Source: an uncultured Lachnospiraceae bacterium (lineage in GTDB: Bacteria; Bacillota; Clostridia; Lachnospirales; Lachnospiraceae). Taken from it: a stretch of DNA of 64,000 nt. The stretch is from contig CATJTQ010000121.1 in the NCBI GenBank assembly GCA_949743325.1, positions 1 through 64,000 on the forward strand. The letters run 5' to 3'. The notes beneath the pieces are model-generated. The model had not been told where the DNA came from, searched no databases, and saw only the letters and a program-made list of their open reading frames with translations. The translations under genes were made by a program, and so were the position numbers. This document shows, in pieces, positions 57,291-64,000 of this stretch (positions are counted from its first letter, which is position 1; every line of letters begins with the position of its first letter).

Positions 57291-59240
57291 ATGGACGACA
57301 AGAAATATTATATTACGACAGCCATAGCATATACTTCCGGAAAACCACATATCGGCAATGCTTATGAAATTATTCTTGCAGACAGCATTGCCCGTTTTAA
57401 AAGACAGCAGGGCTATGAAGTTTTTTTTCAGACAGGAACTGACGAGCACGGACAGAAAATTGAATTAAAATCAGCAGAGGAAGGTATTACACCTAAAGAA
57501 TTTGTTGACAGAACTGCTGATACAATTCGTACTATATGGGATTTAATGGATACTTCTTATAATAAATTTATTCGTACAACAGATGACTACCACGAAAAAC
57601 AGATTCAGAAAATTTTTAAAAAGTTGTATGATAAAGGCGATATATACAAAGGTTTTTATGAGGGAATGTACTGTACACCATGTGAATCATTTTTTACTTC
57701 TTCACAGCTAGTCGACGGAAAATGCCCTGACTGCGGCAGAGAATGTCAGCCTGCTAAAGAGGAGGCTTATTTTCTCAAATTAAGTAAATATGCTGACAGG
57801 CTTATTGAACATATTAAGTCACACCCTGAATTTATACAGCCTGAGTCACGAAAAAATGAAATGATGAATAATTTTCTTCTGCCAGGACTTCAGGATTTAT
57901 GCGTTTCAAGAACATCATTTAAATGGGGTATACCTGTTGACTTTGACGAAAAACACATAGTTTATGTGTGGATGGATGCGTTAAATAACTATATTACTGG
58001 TATTGGATATGATACGGAAAATCCAAGTGAGCAATTTAAAAAATTCTGGCCGGCAGACCTTCATCTAATCGGCAAAGATATTTTAAGATTCCACACAATT
58101 TATTGGCCTATTATATTAATGGCGCTTGATCTTCCTCTGCCAAAGCAAGTATTCGGTCATCCTTGGCTGCTTCAGGGAGATGGAAAGATGAGTAAATCTA
58201 AAGGAAATGTTATATATGCCGACCAGTTAGTTGAATTCTTTGGAGTAGATGCAGTACGCTACTTTGTACTTCATGAAATGCCTTTTGAAAGTGATGGTGT
58301 AATTACATGGGAACTTATGGTTGAGCGCCTTAATTCTGAACTTGCAAATACGCTTGGCAATCTGGTAAATCGTACAATATCTATGTCAAACAAATATTTT
58401 GACGGTGCTGTAAACAATACAGGCGTTAAAGAGGAAATAGATGAAGAGCTTATATCTCTGACACTAGAAACGCCTAAAAAAGTTGCCGCTAAGATGGACG
58501 AACTGCGAGTTGCAGATGCTATAACTGAAATATTTACTTTGTTTAAACGCTGCAACAAATACATTGACGAGACAATGCCATGGATGCTTGCAAAAGATGA
58601 GGCAAAAAAAGAACGTCTTTCAACAGTACTCTATAATCTAATAGAGAGTATATGTGCAGGAGCAACTCTCCTTAAATCATTTATGCCTACAACATCAAAG
58701 AAAATATTTGCTCAATTAAATACAACAGAGCGTTCATATGATGAACTTTCGAAATATGGTGTATATCCATCAGGAAATAAAGTAACTGAAAAACCAGAAA
58801 TTTTATTTGAGCGTCTTGACATCAATGAAGTTTTGGATAAAGTTGAACAGCAAAAATCCGAGTCAGAAAAAGAAGCTGCTGATTCCTCTACTGTTATTGA
58901 TATAGAAGCAAAACCAGAGATAACCTTTGAAGATTTTGAAAAAATGCAGTTTCGGGTTGGGGAAATCATTGCCTGTGAGGAAGTTAAGAAATCAAAAAAA
59001 TTACTGTGCTCACAAGTAAAGATTGGAAGCGAAATAAAACAAATAGTATCTGGAATTAAAGCACACTATACACCTGAGCAGATGATCGGCAAAAAAGTTA
59101 TGGTTTTAGTAAACTTAAAACCTGCAAAACTGGCAGGAGTCTTATCTGAGGGAATGTTACTCTGTGCAGAAGATGAAAAGGGAGAGCTTTCACTGATGAT
59201 TCCTGAAAAAGAAATGCCGGCAGGTGCTGAGATTTGCTAG
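57291..59240 (+). CDS. metG: Methionyl-tRNA synthetase
   Basis: A 649-residue class I synthetase. The HIGN motif is at 20-23 and KMSKS at 299-303. A one-knuckle zinc site is formed by Cys128, Cys131, Cys145 and Cys148 (CTPC, CPDC). The C-terminal EMAP-II-like tRNA-binding domain (about 545-649, MQFRVGEIIACEE) is present after an acidic linker. The ATG at 57291 follows TTGGAGAGAAAAAGT; an upstream ATG at 57267 lacks a ribosome binding site. The gene starts an operon with tatD; the stop overlaps the tatD start by seven bases. Confidence 0.97.
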   Translation: MDDKKYYITTAIAYTSGKPHIGNAYEIILADSIARFKRQQGYEVFFQTGTDEHGQKIELKSAEEGITPKEFVDRTADTIRTIWDLMDTSYNKFIRTTDDYHEKQIQKIFKKLYDKGDIYKGFYEGMYCTPCESFFTSSQLVDGKCPDCGRECQPAKEEAYFLKLSKYADRLIEHIKSHPEFIQPESRKNEMMNNFLLPGLQDLCVSRTSFKWGIPVDFDEKHIVYVWMDALNNYITGIGYDTENPSEQFKKFWPADLHLIGKDILRFHTIYWPIILMALDLPLPKQVFGHPWLLQGDGKMSKSKGNVIYADQLVEFFGVDAVRYFVLHEMPFESDGVITWELMVERLNSELANTLGNLVNRTISMSNKYFDGAVNNTGVKEEIDEELISLTLETPKKVAAKMDELRVADAITEIFTLFKRCNKYIDETMPWMLAKDEAKKERLSTVLYNLIESICAGATLLKSFMPTTSKKIFAQLNTTERSYDELSKYGVYPSGNKVTEKPEILFERLDINEVLDKVEQQKSESEKEAADSSTVIDIEAKPEITFEDFEKMQFRVGEIIACEEVKKSKKLLCSQVKIGSEIKQIVSGIKAHYTPEQMIGKKVMVLVNLKPAKLAGVLSEGMLLCAEDEKGELSLMIPEKEMPAGAEIC

Positions 59241-60013
59241 AAAAAATTTTTGAGAGCCATGCTCATTTTGATGATGAAGCATTTGATAATGACAGGGATA
59301 CTCTTATCACATCCCTTCATAATAACTCAATAGAGCGTATTATTAATGTGGGAGCAAGCCTTGCTTCCACAAAACGCACTATTGAGCTTATGAATAAATA
59401 CGATTTTATTTATGGAGCTCTTGGTATACATCCTACTGAATGCGGAGATTTAACAGAAGACAATATTAGATGGATAAGAGATAATGCAATAAGCGATAAA
59501 TGCGCTGCTATAGGTGAAATAGGTCTTGACTATTATTGGAAAGAACCACAGAAGGATATTCAGAAAAAATGGTTTATACGACAGATTGATTTAGCAAAAG
59601 AACTAAATCTGCCTGTTATAATTCACAGCCGCAATGCAGCAAAAGACACTTTAGACATAATGAAATCAGAGCGGGCGGACCGGCTGCGCGGTGTAATTCA
59701 TTGTTACTCATATTCAGTCGAAATTGCTCGCGAATATTTTAATATGGGATATTATTTTGGAATTGGAGGCGTAATTACTTACCCTGATTCTAAAAAATTA
59801 AAAGAGGTAGTAAATTACCTTCCGCTTGACTGTATTCTTCTGGAAACAGACTGTCCCTATCTTCCTCCAAATCCGCACAGAGGTGAAAGAAATCATTCAG
59901 GAAATTTAATATATATAGCAGAAGCTTTGGCTAAAATAAAAAATGTTGATGTTGACACAATTATTAATGTTACTAAAAAAAATGCATACAGGTTGTTCTC
60001 AAAAATAGATTAG
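59234..60013 (+). CDS. TatD family metal-dependent hydrolase
   Basis: A 259-residue TIM-barrel amidohydrolase. Metal ligands are visible: His9 and His11 (SHAHFDD), GEIGLDYYW with the bridging Glu, IHSRNA, HCYS and the late ETDCPYL Asp. TatD enzymes act as 3'-5' DNA exonucleases or D-aminoacyl-tRNA deacylases. The start is TTG at 59234, overlapping the metG stop, so it is translated by coupling. The metG-tatD order is typical of Firmicutes. Confidence 0.93.
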   Translation: MLEKIFESHAHFDDEAFDNDRDTLITSLHNNSIERIINVGASLASTKRTIELMNKYDFIYGALGIHPTECGDLTEDNIRWIRDNAISDKCAAIGEIGLDYYWKEPQKDIQKKWFIRQIDLAKELNLPVIIHSRNAAKDTLDIMKSERADRLRGVIHCYSYSVEIAREYFNMGYYFGIGGVITYPDSKKLKEVVNYLPLDCILLETDCPYLPPNPHRGERNHSGNLIYIAEALAKIKNVDVDTIINVTKKNAYRLFSKID

Positions 60014-60128
60014 ACAACATAAATTTTATATATATTTATAAAAATTAATTGATAATATTTATTGCAGATACAAAAATTATAAACTTTTTATTGAAAATGC
60101 AGAATTTTGAAAGGATAACTTTATTATT

Positions 60129-60989
60129 ATGGCAGATCTTGGAAATCCCCAAAACACAATAGATATTTTACAGAAATATAATTTTCACTTTCAAAAAAAA
60201 TACGGCCAAAATTTTCTAATTGACACACATGTGCTTGATAAGATTATTTCTGCTGCCAACATAACTGCAGACGACTGTATTTTAGAAATTGGTCCGGGGA
60301 TTGGAACAATGACGCAGTATCTTGCTGAACATGCGGCAAAAGTTATTGCTGTAGAAATTGATGATAAATTAATTCCTATATTAAATGATACGCTGAACAA
60401 TTATAATAATATTGAAATTATCCACAATGACATATTAAAGACAGATATACAGTCAATAGCCGATAAATACAACAATGGAAAACCTTTAAAAGTCGTTGCA
60501 AACCTGCCGTATTATATAACTACACCGATTATTATGGGACTTTTTGAAAAACAGATTCCTATTGACAGTATAACTGTTATGGTACAAAAAGAAGTGGCCG
60601 AGCGCATGCGCACATGTCCGGGTTCAAAGGATTACGGTGCCTTATCTTTGGCAGTTCAATTCTATTCAGAACCTTATCTTGTGGCCAATGTTCCGCCAAA
60701 TTGTTTTATGCCAAGACCTAACGTCGGTTCAGCTGTTATACGACTTACCAAACATAAAACTTCGCCGGTAAACGTAAAAGACAAAGAGCTGATGTTTTCG
60801 CTTATAAGAGCAGCTTTTAACCAGCGCCGTAAAACTCTTGCAAATGCGTTAAACAATTCGTCAGAACTTTCCTTTACAAAAGAAGAAATATCCGCTGCTC
60901 TTGAAAACTGCGGTTTTAACTGCAATATCAGAGGCGAAGCCCTTACGCTGAATGATTTTGCAAAACTTTCAGACAACTTAAAACGATAA
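60129..60989 (+). CDS. rsmA: 16S rRNA (A1518/A1519-N6) dimethyltransferase
   Basis: A 286-residue KsgA/RsmA enzyme. The N-terminal QNFLIDTHVLDKI and SAM-binding LEIGPGIGTMTQYL motifs, and the catalytic NLPYYITTPII, are all present. The C-terminal helical domain (FNQRRKTLANAL) completes it. It dimethylates two adenosines near the 3' end of 16S rRNA. The gap of 115 bases from tatD has no RNase M5 gene, unlike Bacillus. AAAGGA lies 13 bases before the ATG. Confidence 0.96.
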   Translation: MADLGNPQNTIDILQKYNFHFQKKYGQNFLIDTHVLDKIISAANITADDCILEIGPGIGTMTQYLAEHAAKVIAVEIDDKLIPILNDTLNNYNNIEIIHNDILKTDIQSIADKYNNGKPLKVVANLPYYITTPIIMGLFEKQIPIDSITVMVQKEVAERMRTCPGSKDYGALSLAVQFYSEPYLVANVPPNCFMPRPNVGSAVIRLTKHKTSPVNVKDKELMFSLIRAAFNQRRKTLANALNNSSELSFTKEEISAALENCGFNCNIRGEALTLNDFAKLSDNLKR

Positions 60990-61049
60990 AGTTCTATTAA
61001 TTTTTCTTATTTCATATGATAATTGTAAACATAATTATAAGGTATAGTT

Positions 61050-62831
61050 ATGGCTAACAAATTTTATAATAAGAAAAATCATCTAATTAAAACATTTTTG
61101 TCTGTATTCCTTATCATTATAATGCTCTTTTCATGGGGCTGCGGCAACGATAAGGCTAACAGTTCCAAAAATGTTGATCCAATTACTGCTGAAAACGCGG
61201 CAAACAGTTTCCACACCTTTACCAGTTCTCTGCTGCAGAGTGAATTAAATTCAAACACTATCTCCCTGCATTTTACAGCAATTTCACCTTCTGCAGTTGG
61301 CATTGACAATTATGAGTTATCTATCGGTCACTATTCGATGGAAGCAATGAAAGCTGCTTATGCTAAAATCAAAGAATATCAAACTCAGCTTTCACAAATA
61401 TCATATGATGCGCTTTCCGATGAAGATAAACTTACTTATGATATTATTAACTGGTATTTTTCTCACCAAATTAACCCTGAAGAATTTCCATACTTTGAAG
61501 AACCGCTGACTAAAACTATTGGTCTTCAATCGCAACTGCCAATTATATTCTCAGAATACCGATTTAGAAATGAAAAGGATATTAATGATTATCTTCAGCT
61601 TCTATCTCTAATACCAACTTATTTTGATGAAATTATCGCTTATGAACAGGAAAAATCTGCTGCTGGAATGTTTATGGCTAGTTTCAGTGCAGAACGCGTA
61701 ATTACTTCAATTGAAGCGTTTCTTGTAGACACAGAAAATCATTATTTAATCTCATCATTTAATGAAAGACTTGAAGAAATACCATCTCTATCTGATGAAC
61801 AAAAAAGTTCTTACATAGATCAAAATAAACAAGTTTTAAATGACTGTGTTTTCTCTTCCTACAGAAAACTTTGTGACGCCATAACCGCAATAAAAGACAC
61901 GGGAACTAATACCGGAGGTTTGTGCGGCTTAAATAATGGAGCGGCATATTACGAAAAACTGCTTCAGCATTCAATCGGAACAAATAAATCTACTAATGAA
62001 CTTATAACTATGATTGACAGTAAATTGTCTTCTGATTTAAATAATCTCGGAAGTCTGCTCACTTCAAATACTAACTTAATGGAAAACCTAAATGATTTAA
62101 AACTTGATATCACTGAACCAAAAGATATTTTAGATACATTGTTAGTTAAAATGGCTGATGATTTTCCTTCTGCGGTCAATTGTACATATAATATTAAAGA
62201 AATCAATGAAAATCTTCAGTCCACTCTAAGTCCCGCATTTTATATTGCTCCTCCTATAGACTCAACTGATGAAAACACGATTTATATAAATCCATCATAC
62301 AACAATGATTCGCTCACATTATTTTCAACACTTGCCCATGAGGGCTTTCCGGGACATATGTATCAAAATTTATATACATCATCAAATCAGACCGATCCTG
62401 TACGCTCTATTTTTTCATTTACCGGATATTCTGAAGGATATGCTACATACGCCGAATTATTTTCATATAAATACCTTAACTTTGACGAAGAATTAAATCA
62501 AATTCTAGCGCTCAGCAGCAGTATAACACTGGCAATATATGCACGCCTTGACCTTGCGATACACTATGAGGGATATAATTATAATCAAACGCATGATTTT
62601 CTAGTAAAATATGGAATAACAGATCCCAAAACAACAACTGAAATATATCAGAGCATTATTGAACAGCCCGGAAATTATATGTGCTACTACGGAGGATATT
62701 TAGAATTTCTGGAATTAAGAGATAAAGCGGAAGAACTTCAGAAAAAAAACTTCTCACTTAAAGAATTTCATAATTATATACTATCTGTCGGCGATGCACC
62801 GTTTGAGATACTGGAAAAATATTTACAGTAA
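61050..62831 (+). CDS. DUF885 family lipoprotein, probable metallopeptidase
   Basis: A 593-residue exported lipoprotein. The N-terminus has a basic start, a hydrophobic core and a lipobox FSWGC with Cys31. The DUF885 mark is the zinc-binding HEGFPGH at 430-436 with a downstream glutamate in SEGYATYAE, as in gluzincin-like peptidases. The remainder is helical. Related proteins are annotated as carboxypeptidase-like; no substrate is known here. AAGGTATAGTT precedes the ATG. It lies 60 bases after rsmA, and may be read from the same promoter. A strong hairpin follows. Confidence 0.87.
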   Translation: MANKFYNKKNHLIKTFLSVFLIIIMLFSWGCGNDKANSSKNVDPITAENAANSFHTFTSSLLQSELNSNTISLHFTAISPSAVGIDNYELSIGHYSMEAMKAAYAKIKEYQTQLSQISYDALSDEDKLTYDIINWYFSHQINPEEFPYFEEPLTKTIGLQSQLPIIFSEYRFRNEKDINDYLQLLSLIPTYFDEIIAYEQEKSAAGMFMASFSAERVITSIEAFLVDTENHYLISSFNERLEEIPSLSDEQKSSYIDQNKQVLNDCVFSSYRKLCDAITAIKDTGTNTGGLCGLNNGAAYYEKLLQHSIGTNKSTNELITMIDSKLSSDLNNLGSLLTSNTNLMENLNDLKLDITEPKDILDTLLVKMADDFPSAVNCTYNIKEINENLQSTLSPAFYIAPPIDSTDENTIYINPSYNNDSLTLFSTLAHEGFPGHMYQNLYTSSNQTDPVRSIFSFTGYSEGYATYAELFSYKYLNFDEELNQILALSSSITLAIYARLDLAIHYEGYNYNQTHDFLVKYGITDPKTTTEIYQSIIEQPGNYMCYYGGYLEFLELRDKAEELQKKNFSLKEFHNYILSVGDAPFEILEKYLQ

Positions 62832-62893
62832 TTTATCTGATATATTAGATTAATTAAAATATAAAGTTTGCTTACATAAGTACAACAGCTACT

Positions 62894-62913
62894 TATAGAT
62901 TTGTAAATCTATA
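62894..62913. other. Perfect AT-rich dyad
   Basis: TATAGATTT-GT-AAATCTATA is a perfect 9+9 inverted repeat shortly downstream of the DUF885 gene and before the strong terminator. It may be a weak hairpin only. Confidence 0.35.
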
Positions 62914-62928
62914 TATCTATATTTTTAG

Positions 62929-62965
62929 GCATTGAGGCTGGTTAATATTTTTCCAGCCTCAATGC
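62929..62965. terminator. Terminator of the DUF885 gene
   Basis: GCATTGAGGCTGG (62929-62941) and CCAGCCTCAATGC (62953-62965) form a perfect 13-bp stem with an 11-base loop. TTTCTCTTCTTT follows on the plus strand. The minus strand is followed by TAAAAATATAG, less T-rich. Confidence 0.8.
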
Positions 62966-63127
62966 TTTCTCTTCTTTATCTATCTGAAGAGTCCAATGCA
63001 TAAACGGTAATCTGCTTATCTAATACGCTAAATTTATGTTGACAACATTTAGCTATCGACATATTTACTATAACTTTCCTTAATTGTTTAATTAATAATC
63101 ATGCTTTTTCATATTGGGCAGACAGCT

Positions 63128-64000
63128 TCATTTTATCAATTGTTTATTAACGTGTTCCAATAAAAAATGTTTATTATTTTTTTCCGGATCATCCAACACA
63201 ATTTCCAGCAGCAATTTAAGCATTTCCCCTATTTGAGGTCCTCTCTTTAAACCAAGTTCCATTAAATCATTGCCGTTTACAGCCAAATCTTTTATAGATA
63301 AACAATTTTTTGCAGCGATTATCTTATCATAAACACATCTTATCTCTTTAAGCTCATCAAGTTTTTCATTCTGCATATAACTGCTTTGTGCCATAACATC
63401 GGCACGCATTATTTCCAGAAGGTCTAGAAATATATCATCCCCTATTTTACTGATTGAACGCCGTATATTATTTTCTGACAAAGAAAATCTATAATCATGC
63501 CATTTGACAAGGCGTCTTACCTTATTTATTGTCTCATTATCAAACTTAAGCCTTTTAAGTATTTTTACCGCTTTCCTCTCGCTCTCACATGCATGATTAT
63601 AAAAATGGCTTATTCCTTCGTTATCTAAACTTTCAGTATCAGCCTTTCCAAAATCATGAAACAACATTGCAATCCTCAATGATTTCTCTGACCTAACTTC
63701 ACTCAATGCGTGCAACGTATGCTCCCCGACCGTGTAAATATGATGCGGATTGTTTTGTTTAATATTCATAATATTATCAAACTCCGGCATGATAATTTTA
63801 GTTATTCCAAGTTCATAGGCAAGACGCAGCAAACCCGGGTTAGGAGAAATAATTAACTTAACAAGTTCCGCCTGAATACGTTCAGCGCTGATTTTCCTTA
63901 AATCAGAAGCTTTCTCTCTCATTGCCGCCTGTGTTTCCTTTTCAATTGAGAAACCTAATTGGGCTGCAAATCTTGCCCCGCGAAGAACTCGGAGCGCATC
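63128..64000 (-). CDS. cca: CCA-adding tRNA nucleotidyltransferase, C-terminal part (start outside window)
   Basis: The 3' portion (290 residues) of a gene entering from beyond base 64000. Translation upstream of the first ATG at 63922 continues with ALRVLRGARFAAQLGFSIE, a well-known sequence of CCA-adding enzymes (class II nucleotidyltransferase fold), which shows the ATG is internal. Residues downstream contain an HD domain: HHIYTVGEHTLHAL, LFHDFGKADT and KWHDYRF. The nucleotidyltransferase active site would be outside. The enzyme builds or repairs the 3' CCA end of tRNA. Confidence 0.93.
   Translation of the reverse strand, partial: DALRVLRGARFAAQLGFSIEKETQAAMREKASDLRKISAERIQAELVKLIISPNPGLLRLAYELGITKIIMPEFDNIMNIKQNNPHHIYTVGEHTLHALSEVRSEKSLRIAMLFHDFGKADTESLDNEGISHFYNHACESERKAVKILKRLKFDNETINKVRRLVKWHDYRFSLSENNIRRSISKIGDDIFLDLLEIMRADVMAQSSYMQNEKLDELKEIRCVYDKIIAAKNCLSIKDLAVNGNDLMELGLKRGPQIGEMLKLLLEIVLDDPEKNNKHFLLEHVNKQLIK

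Overview
The window is AT-rich chromosomal DNA from a Gram-positive, spore-forming anaerobe, most likely a member of the Lachnospiraceae (Clostridia). The evidence is consistent. Ribosome binding sites are strong AGGAGG/AAAGGAG types. There are lipoproteins, a class B sortase, an LtaS-type sulfatase and AddAB instead of RecBCD. There are also a ferritin-like spore-coat-type protein, a CgeB-like glycosyltransferase and DUF6128-like and YwqG-like proteins. The gene order lepA-hemW and metG-tatD-rsmA is typical of Firmicutes. The genus cannot be fixed from sequence alone. I see no rRNA, tRNA, CRISPR array or insertion sequence.

Layout. 1-816: the 3' end of a phage tape-measure-like gene, cut by the window edge, which overlaps a convergent MATE exporter (783-2126). 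2.2-10.4 kb: minus-strand housekeeping genes, namely the ferritin-like coat protein, hemW, lepA and carAB. 10.5-15.7 kb: accessory and cell-surface genes, namely a DUF3880/CgeB-like glycosyltransferase, galE, a repeat-containing acidic protein of unknown function, sortase B and a YwqG-like protein. 15.7-24.6 kb: a minus-strand run with bioY, an LUD-domain protein, hypB, a 918-residue flavin/iron-sulfur oxidoreductase, hypA, a mannitol-dehydrogenase/fructuronate-reductase family enzyme and uvrC. 24.7-30.5 kb (plus): a KDPG aldolase with an extra VOC-like domain, a KDG kinase and a heterodimeric ABC exporter. 30.6-36.1 kb: a GGDEF plus degenerate HD-GYP protein, ftsH and pyrG. 36.3-49.3 kb (minus): yfcE-like phosphodiesterase, rdgB, a secreted papain-like protease, an RlmL-like methyltransferase, a rhodanese, a tiny asparagine-triplet protein, then a J-domain membrane protein, addA, addB and a lipoprotein. 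49.5-57.2 kb: a MacB-like fused ABC transporter, tadA, a GNAT, a DUF6128-like protein and an LtaS-like enzyme preceded by a tandem palindromic repeat. 57.3-62.8 kb (plus): metG, tatD, rsmA and a DUF885 lipoprotein. 63.1-64.0 kb: the 3' part of the CCA-adding enzyme gene.

Links between genes. The aldolase, KDG kinase and fructuronate-reductase-family enzyme together cover three steps of hexuronate degradation, although they lie in two transcription units. HypA and HypB deliver nickel to hydrogenase, but no hydrogenase is present here; instead they surround a large FAD/4Fe-4S enzyme. carAB and pyrG belong to pyrimidine synthesis. AddA and AddB form the recombination nuclease-helicase.

Most interesting items: (1) a 64-residue protein made almost only of 19 Asn-[Ser/Ala]-X triplets ending in DCHR, with an excellent ribosome binding site; (2) two families of dispersed palindromic intergenic repeats, one seen as a ~98-bp element in two places and one as a modular hairpin repeat; (3) the HypAB/LUD/flavoprotein module without a hydrogenase; (4) the aldolase-VOC fusion; (5) a GGDEF protein whose HD-GYP metal ligands are degenerate.
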